A stretch of DNA of 64,000 bases from the NCBI GenBank assembly GCA_012522795.1, contig JAAYJT010000011.1, forward strand, positions 1-64,000. The letters run 5' to 3'. This document shows positions 47,183 to 55,197 of this stretch, one piece after another. This DNA is from Bacteroidales bacterium. GTDB lineage: Bacteria > Bacteroidota > Bacteroidia > Bacteroidales > JAAYJT01. The notes beneath the pieces were generated by a model, which was given only the letters and a program-made list of their open reading frames with translations, was not told the DNA's origin and did not search any database. The translations under genes were made by a program, and so were the position numbers. Every line of letters starts with the position of its first letter. The stretch's first letter is position 1.

Positions 47183-48229
47183 ATGGATAGAAATGTTAAT
47201 TTTGCATGTCATCAAATAAGCTATAAGTTCGAAAAGATACTTGTCATACAAACAGCTTCAATCGGCGATGTAATCCTTGCAACGCCTGTTATTGAACAGT
47301 TGCATCTTCGTTTTCCGGAAGCACGTATTGATTTTTTACTTAAAAAAGGCACTCACAGCCTTTTTGATGGTCATCCTTTTCTGAATGAGGTTATTGTATG
47401 GGATAAGAGTAAAAATAAATATCTGAGCTTTTTCAGGATACTCAAAAAGATAAGGCAGCGTCGGTATAATCTGATTATCAATATTCATCGGTTTTTTACC
47501 AGCGGTTTGACAGTGTTCTTATCAAAAGCAGAAACTACTGTAGGGTTTGATAAAAATCCGTTTTCATGGTTTTATACTTATAAAGTAAAGCATGAAATAG
47601 GTTCAAAAGAAAATTTTATGCATGAAACCATGCGTAATCTTCTACTGATACGCGAACTTGCAGGACAAGGACAAATGAGACCCAGGTTATACCCCACTGA
47701 AAGTGATTATGAAGCTGTGAGATCATACGGCGGTACTGAATTTATCACCATTTCCCCGGCTTCAATCTGGTTTACCAAGCAATTTCCAAAGGATCAGTGG
47801 GTTAAGTTTATTAAAGCTGTTGATTGCAATTACAGTATTTATCTGATTGGCGGCAAGGATGACAGACAATTATGTGATGAGATCATTAATGAATCAGGGA
47901 AAACCAGAATCCAGAACCTGGCCGGAAAGCTAACTTTTCTCCAGTCACTTGCATTGATGAAAGATGCAGCTATGAATTATGTGAATGATTCAGCACCTAT
48001 GCATCTGGCTTCAGCTATAAATGCTCCGGTTACAGTGGTTTTCTGTTCCACGGTTCCGTATTTTGGTTTCGGACCTTTATCAGAAAGGTCATTTATAGTT
48101 GAAACCGGGGAGAATCTTGCATGTCGTCCTTGTGGGCTTCATGGAAGAAAGGCGTGTCCGGAAAAACATTTTAAATGTGCTTTGACTATTGATACTGAGC
48201 AACTTATACAAACTTTAAAAGCTAAATAA
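47183..48229 (+). CDS. Glycosyltransferase family 9 (heptosyltransferase-like)
   Basis: The 348-residue protein resembles ADP-heptose:LPS transferases of the inner core. The N-terminus reads KILVIQTASIGDVILATPVI, with the catalytic Asp of the SIGD motif, and the donor-binding half contains ISPASIWFTKQFP and YVNDSAPMHLASAINAP. A Cys-rich ACRPCGLHGRKACPEKHFKC near the end is common in these enzymes. ATG 47183 is the only normal start before the core. A TAATTTTG at 47197-47204 lies inside the first codons and is probably a chance match. Confidence 0.88.
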   Translation: MDRNVNFACHQISYKFEKILVIQTASIGDVILATPVIEQLHLRFPEARIDFLLKKGTHSLFDGHPFLNEVIVWDKSKNKYLSFFRILKKIRQRRYNLIINIHRFFTSGLTVFLSKAETTVGFDKNPFSWFYTYKVKHEIGSKENFMHETMRNLLLIRELAGQGQMRPRLYPTESDYEAVRSYGGTEFITISPASIWFTKQFPKDQWVKFIKAVDCNYSIYLIGGKDDRQLCDEIINESGKTRIQNLAGKLTFLQSLALMKDAAMNYVNDSAPMHLASAINAPVTVVFCSTVPYFGFGPLSERSFIVETGENLACRPCGLHGRKACPEKHFKCALTIDTEQLIQTLKAK

Positions 48230-48244
48230 ACAATCAAAACATCT

Positions 48245-48835
48245 ATGGGAACCAGATCATTACCACAAAATTTTCAACAGGAAGCTCAGCGGGCATTTGA
48301 AGTATTGAGTAATGGTGGGGTAATCCTTTACCCCACTGATACCATTTGGGGAATAGGTTGCGATGCCACGAATTTTGCTGCGGTTCAGAAAGTGTATAAA
48401 ATTAAAAAACGAGTAGAAAGTAAAAGCATGATCATATTGCTTGATAATGTTGAGAAGCTTTCTACCTATGTGAAGAATATACCTGAAACAACTGCTGACC
48501 TGATTAAATCGGTTGACACGCCTCTGACCGTAATTTATTCAAATGCACAAAGACTGGCAAGTAATGTCATTGCAATGGATAATACGGTGGCAATCAGAAT
48601 TGTAAAAGAACCATTTTGTAAAGCATTGATAGGTTTATTAGGGAAACCTATAGTTTCGACCAGTGCCAATGTAAGTAATGAACCAATAGCAATCACTTTT
48701 AAAGAAATCTCGGGTGAAATTATCAATAATGTTGATTATGTGGTAGATCTGTATAAGGATAGGGTCAGACAGATAAAACCTTCAACAATAATAAGATTGT
48801 ATGAAAATGGGGAGTATGTGGTTGTAAGGAGATGA
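48245..48835 (+). CDS. tsaC: Threonylcarbamoyl-AMP synthase (Sua5/YciO/YrdC)
   Basis: It makes threonylcarbamoyl-AMP from threonine, bicarbonate and ATP for the t6A modification of ANN-decoding tRNAs. The 196-residue YrdC-type protein shows GGVILYPTDTIWGIGCDA (~23-40), KRVESKSMIILL and PIVSTSANVSNEP. It is the short form without the C-terminal Sua5 domain. It follows the GT9 gene by 15 nt and is likely in the same transcript. Confidence 0.9.
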   Translation: MGTRSLPQNFQQEAQRAFEVLSNGGVILYPTDTIWGIGCDATNFAAVQKVYKIKKRVESKSMIILLDNVEKLSTYVKNIPETTADLIKSVDTPLTVIYSNAQRLASNVIAMDNTVAIRIVKEPFCKALIGLLGKPIVSTSANVSNEPIAITFKEISGEIINNVDYVVDLYKDRVRQIKPSTIIRLYENGEYVVVRR

Positions 48836-49274
48836 ATCTGTAATTTATCTGTGATATAAACAGTCAGCTTTTAAATCCATATAAACCTAAGTAAAATTAA
48901 TAACTCTGGCCCATTGAATGACAATAAGGTAGAGCATCGGATAATTCATGAGATTTCGTGATTGATATTACATTCCTTAAAATCAAATCTTTATGAGATT
49001 CTTGCTTGGGTGTACTTTTAAGGTAAATGGATTTTTGTCATGTTAAGTTCGCGGCACAGGTTTTGATGGTTATTTTTCATAAAAATAATAAAATCTGCTA
49101 TGGTTGCGTTTAATGAATCGGTATTAATGTCGGATTCTTAGGAATATTAAGATTTGACGCCTGTTTATAAGATTAATTTTAATTTTGCCACGATTTAAAT
49201 TCTCTTTAATGAATTAGCTATAAAATTTTAAAAATTAAACTCACAAATTCTAATCACTAAACTTTTGTTTTATT
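48836..49274. other. Intergenic region upstream of a lipoprotein gene
   Basis: No gene or strong repeat was found. A -7 box for the next gene lies at 49180-49187, leaving a leader of ~85 nt. Confidence 0.55.
49180..49187 (+). promoter_or_regulatory. -7 promoter element of the lipoprotein gene
   Basis: TAATTTTG, with a TTG at 49154-49156, 23 nt upstream. That spacing is longer than at the other promoters here. Confidence 0.45.
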
Positions 49275-50135
49275 ATGAGAAAATTAAATGTAATTTTATT
49301 TCTTGCTCTTTTGGTTGGAGCTATTTCAATCACCGGTTGTCAGGATGATGACCCGATTATCGGAAAACCCACAATTGATTTCAAAGGCGGAGCTGGATAT
49401 GCCCATGACGATGTTACTTTGAAAACATATGAGAAATTGCTTGTAGGTTTTAATGCTGCTTATGATGATGATACTGATAATTTTTTAACCAGATTCACCT
49501 TAAAGATAGGTGATGAAGTATTAGTTGACTCAATATTTAACGCCGAAACTTTTTCAGCTGATTATTTAATCAGTTTTGACGCAGTTGGTGAAACCACTCT
49601 TACCGGTAAAATTACTGATGCAGGTGGCTTTACTGATCAGGTTTCATTTAATATAACTATTGAAGAAGGTGGTGTGAAAGTTAGAAAAACTGAGGAGTTT
49701 GTCCTTGGAAGTGTAAACGATCTGGAAGCCGGAAGTTTCTATTCTGCAGTAGAAAATGTTATTTATGATAGGGATAATGTGAGTGAAAATACTGATAAAG
49801 TTGATTTTATTTTCTTTAAAGGAGCTACAAATCAGAATACCCTTGCTGCACCTGATGATCCTGATGTAGTAACAGTATTTCCAAGTATCAACAATTGGAC
49901 AGTACACAATAAAACCCGTTTTGAGCCTACAGAAATGACAGCACAGGAATTTGATGCTTTGGAAGATTACCATATTTTCCCTGAATTTACCGAGACTACT
50001 TCAAAAGCCAATCATTTGGAAAATGGTGATGTAGTTTATTTTAAAACAGATTCCGGTAAACAGGGATATGTTAAGGTTGTTGACCTTTTTACCCGTGGCG
50101 ATGTTGCTAAGCTGCAGGTAATTATCGAAGAATAA
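49275..50135 (+). CDS. Secreted lipoprotein, β-rich
   Basis: The 286-residue protein has a lipoprotein signal (FLALLVGAISITGC, lipobox ITGC with Cys22). An acidic Asp-Asp-Asp sequence follows the Cys, resembling a surface-lipoprotein export signal of Bacteroidetes. The first half looks like an Ig-like β-sandwich (LKTYEKLLVGFNAAYDDD, then GETTLTGKITDAGGFTDQVS). The second half is unrecognised (VFPSINNWTVHNKTRFEPTE). A hairpin terminator follows. Function unknown. Confidence 0.75.
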   Translation: MRKLNVILFLALLVGAISITGCQDDDPIIGKPTIDFKGGAGYAHDDVTLKTYEKLLVGFNAAYDDDTDNFLTRFTLKIGDEVLVDSIFNAETFSADYLISFDAVGETTLTGKITDAGGFTDQVSFNITIEEGGVKVRKTEEFVLGSVNDLEAGSFYSAVENVIYDRDNVSENTDKVDFIFFKGATNQNTLAAPDDPDVVTVFPSINNWTVHNKTRFEPTEMTAQEFDALEDYHIFPEFTETTSKANHLENGDVVYFKTDSGKQGYVKVVDLFTRGDVAKLQVIIEE

Positions 50136-50160
50136 GCATTGAATTATCAATGTATTATTG

Positions 50161-50192
50161 ACCGCTTTCAGCAAATTCTGGAAGCGGTTTTT
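50161..50192 (+). terminator. Rho-independent terminator after the lipoprotein gene
   Basis: ACCGCTT/AAGCGGT arms, with additional inner pairing (CAG/CTG), are followed by a T run, 26 nt after the stop codon. Confidence 0.88.
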
Positions 50193-50230
50193 CTATTTCT
50201 TAAAGTTCATATCATTTGATTGTATTGGTT

Positions 50231-50238
50231 TATATTTG
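50231..50238 (+). promoter_or_regulatory. -7 promoter element of the SixA-like gene
   Basis: TATATTTG, 23 nt before ATG 50262. It lies inside an upstream frame extension and excludes that as the start. Confidence 0.45.
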
Positions 50239-50261
50239 CATTTATTAAATTTCATACAACT

Positions 50262-50747
50262 ATGAAAAGATTATTTGTTATTCGGCATGCAAGATCTTCA
50301 GGGAAAGTTGCCGGTGTACATGATCATGAACGTCCTTTAATACCGGCCGGAAATGCTCAGATAAAAGAATTAGGTAGTAAGTTGTTAAGCTTAAGTGTGA
50401 AGCCCGATATTATATTATGCAGTACAGCTCTTCGTGCACGCCAAACAGCTCAGTTGCTGGTTGAAAGCCTTGATATACCGGCTAATATTATAGAAACAGA
50501 TTCAGAGTTGTACTTGATTGATAGTAGCGAATTAAAATTCAAAATCGCACAATTGCGTGATAATATTCATACTGTGTTTGTAATTGGACATAATCCTGCA
50601 ATGACTAATTTTGTAAATTATTTCTTAAATCCAAGGATTGATGATCTGCCAGCAGCAGGTTTAATAGGAATTGAGCTTGATGCCGAAGATTGGGAACAGT
50701 ATACTAAGGTCAGGCACACCGTTATTTTAAAATGTTTCCCGTTTTAA
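50262..50747 (+). CDS. SixA-like histidine phosphatase
   Basis: The 161-residue protein of the histidine phosphatase superfamily has the phospho-acceptor His in VIRHARSSGK (~6-15) and the second His in IGHNPAMTNFV (~102-112). The RHA rather than RHG form matches SixA-type proteins, which remove phosphate from histidine-containing phosphotransfer proteins. The target here is unknown. The start was chosen from the internal promoter; an upstream extension of 14 codons has a poor start and hydrophobic content unlike the family. Confidence 0.85.
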   Translation: MKRLFVIRHARSSGKVAGVHDHERPLIPAGNAQIKELGSKLLSLSVKPDIILCSTALRARQTAQLLVESLDIPANIIETDSELYLIDSSELKFKIAQLRDNIHTVFVIGHNPAMTNFVNYFLNPRIDDLPAAGLIGIELDAEDWEQYTKVRHTVILKCFPF

Positions 50748-50848
50748 ATAGGGATTTAATCTTTATAAAGCTTTAAATAGTTTAAAAGCAGAGGTTCACA
50801 GGAATCTTATACAAGTATTTATGTATTAAAGACGGAGGAGATATTTTT

Positions 50849-51142
50849 TTATTCATTGTGCTCTTCTTTTAATTCATGAGCCTCAGATAAACTTTTAACG
50901 TGTCTGCTAAATCTGATATATACATAGATGCCAATTCCCAGAAAAACAAAAGAACCCGGGATAAGAATCATTCCAAGCCAATGAAGAAATTCTCCGGCAG
51001 GAAGAAATTTTATCAGTGATACACCGCTCGCCAACAACATAAAAGAAGTACGGACGTAGGCAAGAAGAGTTCTTTGGTTAGCCATATGCGTCCGATCGGC
51101 AGCCCAGTAATCCTTAGTTGGGGTAATATTTGTTTTTGCCAT
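50849..51142 (-). CDS. DUF202 (YidH-like) membrane protein
   Basis: The 97-residue protein has the family N-terminus DRTHMANQRTLLAYVRTSF followed by two transmembrane helices (LLASGVSLIKFL and LIPGSFVFLGIGIYVYI). DUF202 proteins are small inner-membrane proteins of unknown function. It lies 40 nt upstream of the minus strand's head-GIN gene relative order (which ends before it), so the gene pair runs DUF202 after head-GIN. Confidence 0.85.
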   Translation of the reverse strand: MAKTNITPTKDYWAADRTHMANQRTLLAYVRTSFMLLASGVSLIKFLPAGEFLHWLGMILIPGSFVFLGIGIYVYIRFSRHVKSLSEAHELKEEHNE

Positions 51143-51182
51143 AAAAATTGTCTTAAAATATTATCGCTTTACTAATTAAAAT

Positions 51183-51902
51183 TTATTCTATCCTTTTTAC
51201 CTTTCCGGCACCCGAAATATTACTGTGAACCTTGGGGTTGCCTGCATAACGGATATTTCCTGCCCCTGAAATACTTGCATCAAGCTCATTTATTACATTG
51301 ACTTTTGCTGAGCCGGCTCCGCTGATCTCTATATCTATATTATTTACAATTAATTCTTCAGCAAATAGTTTTGAAGCTCCGGAAAGTTTAATGACGGCTT
51401 TATCAATATTACCTTTCATAGAACCCTTGCCTGCTCCACTCACCTTTAATTCTAGTTTATCTCCATAAAGCTCTATATTCAGATTGGCTGCTCCGCTCAC
51501 TTCGATTGAAAGATCATCAATGTCAAGGGGTGTCTCTCCTGTAATTTTAACAGCTCCGCTGGCTTCTATATTATTTAGTACTTTAATGGTAATATATGCT
51601 TTTAAAGTAGTGCTTTTTAAATTATAACCTATTGTCTCAAGATATAGAGTACCACCACTGACATGGCTTTTAATATATTTCATAAGGTTGTCGTCAGCTT
51701 CTATCATAAGGCTTTCGTTATCGCCCTGACTTAAGAATATTTTAAAAGAGCCTGAAATATCAATGGCTTTGAAAGAATTAACATTGCGGCTTTCTTTCAC
51801 TACTTTGCCGCTTCCTATTATTATTTCATCGCAGCTGCTAAATAGAATCAGGCTGCCGATAATCAGAAATAAATGGATAAATAACTGATGTTTTGTTTTC
51901 AT
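51183..51902 (-). CDS. Head-GIN domain (DUF2807) lipoprotein
   Basis: The 239-residue protein has a lipoprotein signal (HLFLIIGSLILFSSC, Cys24) followed by the DUF2807 right-handed β-helix-like repeat domain: GSGKVVKESRNVNSFKAID, then repeated IxVSGA/GAG rungs (ASGAVKITGE, VSGAANLNIE, VSGAGKGSMK, ISGAGNIRYA). Such proteins are abundant in Bacteroidetes and presumed to be exported adhesion or envelope proteins. No partner is evident. Confidence 0.88.
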   Translation of the reverse strand: MKTKHQLFIHLFLIIGSLILFSSCDEIIIGSGKVVKESRNVNSFKAIDISGSFKIFLSQGDNESLMIEADDNLMKYIKSHVSGGTLYLETIGYNLKSTTLKAYITIKVLNNIEASGAVKITGETPLDIDDLSIEVSGAANLNIELYGDKLELKVSGAGKGSMKGNIDKAVIKLSGASKLFAEELIVNNIDIEISGAGSAKVNVINELDASISGAGNIRYAGNPKVHSNISGAGKVKRIE

Positions 51903-51985
51903 GATAACCGAATTAAAAGTAATATTTAAATATTATGACGCAACATACAGGACAAAAGTTACAAGTGCTTATAATAGTTTGATCC

Positions 51986-52894
51986 TCAGTTAAATTGCAT
52001 TTTTATAAGTTCCATGATCTCGTTTGTTTCATCCGGATGGAACCATTTATATTCAACATCTTTTTTAAACCATGTGAGCTGCCTCTTAGCATAGCGCCGG
52101 GTATTGGTTTTGATGTCTTCAATTGCTTGTGACAGTGAAATTTTTCCGTCAAGATATTCAAAAATTTCTTTGTAACCTACTGTTTTTAATGCGTTAAAAT
52201 GACGGTAGGGGATAAGGCTTTTTACTTCATCTACCATGCCATCGGCAATCATTTTATCGGTTCTCAGGGCAATTCTGTCAAATAGCTCTTTGCGCTCGCG
52301 ATTCAAAACAAGTTTAAGTATCCTGAAAGGTCTTTCCTGTGGTTTCCCTTTTCTAAGCTGTGAGAAAGTTTTTCCTGTTATAATACATACCTCTATTGCT
52401 CTTAACAAACGATTGGGATTGTTTATGTCAACCTTGCTAAAATACTCGGGATCAAGCTTTTTTACCTGCTCCTGCAAATATTCTAAACCATATTTTTTAT
52501 ATTCCTGCTGTAATTTCATACGAAGTTCAGGATCGCGGTCCGGTAATTCGTCGAAACCGCGACAAACAGCATCAATATAAAGCCCGCTGCCACCAGTCAT
52601 AATGGCAAATTGCTTTTGTTGAAACAGGTTCTCAAGACATGCAAGAGCATCAGCTTCAAAGCGGAAAACATCATAGGGTTCGGTAACAGAAAGAAATCGG
52701 ATAAAATGATGAGGTACTAAAGCTAATTCTTCTTCTGTAGGGGCAGCAGTACCAATTTGCATTTCCTTATAAAACTGACGGGAATCGCATGAAATGATCT
52801 CAGTTTCAAGCTGCTTTGCCAGCTGTGTTGAAATAGTTGTTTTGCCAACGGCCGTAGCTCCGGTAATTACAATAAGTAATTTTGGTTTAGTCAA
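51986..52894 (-). CDS. miaA: tRNA dimethylallyltransferase
   Basis: It adds a dimethylallyl group to A37 of tRNAs reading UNN codons. The 302-residue protein has the P-loop ITGATAVGKTTIS (~10-22), SCDSRQFYKEMQIGTA (with the catalytic Asp), and the family segments LPDRDPELR and ALKTVGYKEIFEYLDG. The only usable start is TTG at 52894, since an in-frame TAA lies a few codons upstream and no ATG precedes the P-loop. Confidence 0.94.
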   Translation of the reverse strand: MTKPKLLIVITGATAVGKTTISTQLAKQLETEIISCDSRQFYKEMQIGTAAPTEEELALVPHHFIRFLSVTEPYDVFRFEADALACLENLFQQKQFAIMTGGSGLYIDAVCRGFDELPDRDPELRMKLQQEYKKYGLEYLQEQVKKLDPEYFSKVDINNPNRLLRAIEVCIITGKTFSQLRKGKPQERPFRILKLVLNRERKELFDRIALRTDKMIADGMVDEVKSLIPYRHFNALKTVGYKEIFEYLDGKISLSQAIEDIKTNTRRYAKRQLTWFKKDVEYKWFHPDETNEIMELIKMQFN

Positions 52895-52984
52895 AAGAAA
52901 GATTTGATATGTTTAAGATGTTTATATTAATCAGGGATATGGTAGATAAGAAGATGTTCCGGATCAAATCTTTCAGCTTTTTTA

Positions 52985-53557
52985 TTATTCAGGTTCATTT
53001 ATCGAATCAAGATCTTCGTTTTCTACTTCAAATGAATCATGCAGAATATCATCTTCTGATGTAAGGAGGTCTTCTTTAAGATCATCAATAACAAAACTCC
53101 TGCGTGCAGGTGTTTTGACAAAATTACCAACCGAGCGAACTACCAGCGGATATGTTTTACCTTCTTCGCTTTTAATGATCTTTATCAGTTCAATATAAAA
53201 AACAAAAGGATTCAGAAAATCGTATTCATAAATAAGACGTTGGTGTGGATCGTCAATAGCATCCTTTATTTTTACATCCTTCATGACAGAAACCGGAATA
53301 TGGGTTTTCATGTCTTTTGAATCCTCATCATCAGTATCTTCAATTTCATCATGATGCATATCAATTAGGGTTAGCTCCTTTAGTCTGATCCATCTGCTGT
53401 CGCAAATATAAAATGAGGCTAATTCATCATTTTTCAGATTGAACATGTCAATGAAGGCCTGATGAAAGTCCTGAAAGGTCTGATTGGTAAGGATATCAAT
53501 ATCTCTTACAAAATTATCCTGATCTTCATTTAAGATTCTGAAACGATAAGCGTGCAT
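52985..53557 (-). CDS. Plasmid pRiA4b ORF-3-like protein
   Basis: The 190-residue protein resembles the PRiA4_ORF3/IS1096 passenger family: the opening AYRFRILNEDQDNFVRDIDI, the segment FQDFHQAFIDMFNLKNDEL and FYICDSRWIRLKEL. The C-terminal third is acidic. The family was first noted on plasmids and insertion sequences, but nothing mobile is seen here, so a chromosomal housekeeping version is likely. Function unknown. A -7 box lies at 53583-53590, just beyond the cca stop codon region. Confidence 0.75.
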   Translation of the reverse strand: MHAYRFRILNEDQDNFVRDIDILTNQTFQDFHQAFIDMFNLKNDELASFYICDSRWIRLKELTLIDMHHDEIEDTDDEDSKDMKTHIPVSVMKDVKIKDAIDDPHQRLIYEYDFLNPFVFYIELIKIIKSEEGKTYPLVVRSVGNFVKTPARRSFVIDDLKEDLLTSEDDILHDSFEVENEDLDSINEPE

Positions 53558-53582
53558 GGTTATTAAAGGTTTAAAACGACCG

Positions 53583-53590
53583 CAAAGATA
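53583..53590 (-). promoter_or_regulatory. -7 promoter element of the pRiA4b-like gene
   Basis: TATCTTTG on the minus strand, 25 nt before the ATG. It is the same 8-mer as the rRNA P1 and P2 boxes. Confidence 0.5.
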
Positions 53591-53594
53591 AATA

Positions 53595-55019
53595 TTATTT
53601 TATCGGTTTGAACCCTAATTTTTCACCTTCTTTTATCATCATTTCAAAAGCCTCTTCAAAGTTATTGCAAATAACCCCATCAAGTATGGCTTCACGGATT
53701 GCAGTTTTAATAATTCCTATTTCTCTGCATGGGGGCAAACCAAAAGTATCCATTATAATCTCTCCCGAAATCGGAGGCTGCCAATTCCTTATTTTATCAG
53801 CTTCTTCCACTGATTTTAATTTCTGGCGTACTAATGCAAAATTGTTTAAAAAGCGCCTTACCTTATTGGGATTTTTTGAGGTGATATCGGCTTCACTAAG
53901 TAGCATGAGGTCATCAATATCGTCTCCAGCTTCAAAAAGTAAACGTCTGACTGCTGAATCAGTAACCTGTTCTTCAGTCAGGGCAATTGGTCTTAGGTGC
54001 ATTAAAACCATTTTCTGAACATACTTCATTTTTTCATTCAACGGAAGCCGTAGTTTTTTGAATATCCCCGGTATCATTTTACTACCTACATAGTCGTGCC
54101 CATGAAATGTCCAGCCATTTTCATGTGTGAACCGTTTGGTGGCTGGTTTACCTATGTCGTGAAGAAGAGCGGCCCAGCGCAGCCATAGATTATCACTTTT
54201 TTTAGCCAGATTGTCCAGAACCTGAAGAGTGTGGTAAAAATTGTCCTTATGCCCGATACCTTCCATAAATTCAGCACCTTTCAGGGCGAGCAACTGTGGT
54301 AGTATCAGTTCGAGCAGGCCACTGCTTTCAAGAAGTTTGAACCCTTTTGAAGGTGTTTTTGCAAGAATGATCTTATTAAGCTCTTCAGTTACTCTTTCAC
54401 CTGATACTATCTCAATGCGATTACGATTTTTTATTATTGATGTCCAGGTATTTTGTTCGATTTCAAAATCAAGCTGGGTAGCAAATCTTATTCCCCTTAG
54501 CATGCGTAAAGGATCATCGGAAAAGGTTGTGTCAGGATTTAGAGGGGTGCGGAGAGTTTTATTTTCAATATCATCAATTCCGCTAAAAGGGTCAATCAGA
54601 TTGCCATAATCATCTGTCTGAAGACTGAGTGCCAGAGCATTGATAGTAAAATCCCTTCGGTTCTGATCGTCTTGTAGAGTGCCAGGCTCTACATCGGGTT
54701 TGCGTGAAGTAAATTTATATGACTCTTTACGTGCACCTACAAATTCAATATTATATTGCTGATATTGCAGCATGGCAGTTTTAAAGTTTCTGAACACAGT
54801 GACTTTTACTCCCGGACCAATTTTTTTTGCTACTTTTTGTGCTAATTCAATTTCGTTCCCGATTGTAACAATATCAATATCGGTACAAGGACGCTGCATT
54901 ATGAGATCACGAACAAATCCACCAATAACATACGCAGGATTACCAATTTCTGTTGCAGCTCCGGTAATTATTTCAAAAATCGGATGAGTTAAATCTTCAG
55001 CGTAATTATTTTTATTCAT
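53595..55019 (-). CDS. cca: CCA tRNA nucleotidyltransferase / poly(A) polymerase-type enzyme with HD domain
   Basis: It adds CCA to tRNA 3' ends, needed here since the two tRNA genes in the window do not encode CCA. The 474-residue protein has the head domain AYVIGGFVRDLIMQRPCTDIDI (GG and DxD), RRDFTINALALSL, GIRFATQLDFEIEQ, and an HD domain (WAALLHDIGKPATKRF). The frame is open 6 codons upstream, but the -7 box at 55024-55031 lies there, so ATG 55019 is the start, and the mRNA would be essentially leaderless. Confidence 0.9.
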   Translation of the reverse strand: MNKNNYAEDLTHPIFEIITGAATEIGNPAYVIGGFVRDLIMQRPCTDIDIVTIGNEIELAQKVAKKIGPGVKVTVFRNFKTAMLQYQQYNIEFVGARKESYKFTSRKPDVEPGTLQDDQNRRDFTINALALSLQTDDYGNLIDPFSGIDDIENKTLRTPLNPDTTFSDDPLRMLRGIRFATQLDFEIEQNTWTSIIKNRNRIEIVSGERVTEELNKIILAKTPSKGFKLLESSGLLELILPQLLALKGAEFMEGIGHKDNFYHTLQVLDNLAKKSDNLWLRWAALLHDIGKPATKRFTHENGWTFHGHDYVGSKMIPGIFKKLRLPLNEKMKYVQKMVLMHLRPIALTEEQVTDSAVRRLLFEAGDDIDDLMLLSEADITSKNPNKVRRFLNNFALVRQKLKSVEEADKIRNWQPPISGEIIMDTFGLPPCREIGIIKTAIREAILDGVICNNFEEAFEMMIKEGEKLGFKPIK

Positions 55020-55023
55020 GCGG

Positions 55024-55031
55024 CAAAAGTA
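55024..55031 (-). promoter_or_regulatory. -7 promoter element of cca, predicted leaderless
   Basis: TACTTTTG on the minus strand ends 4 nt before the ATG, the same geometry as at prmC. Confidence 0.5.
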
Positions 55032-55197
55032 AGTCAAAAATTGTTTTATCTGTTTCGTCCGAACCGAATGTTCTATATTCTTCCAATCGGAAAAGAGTAA
55101 TAATTCATCTGGTTTTCACCAGTTTATGCCAGAATTTATTTTATATGTTTATTATCAGACCAAATTGTTCAGATAAACAAAGAAATGATACACCGAA

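Noticed and set aside
47197-47204. TAATTTTG as promoter for the GT9 gene
   Set aside because: It lies inside the first codons, and no usable start codon follows before the conserved N-terminus.
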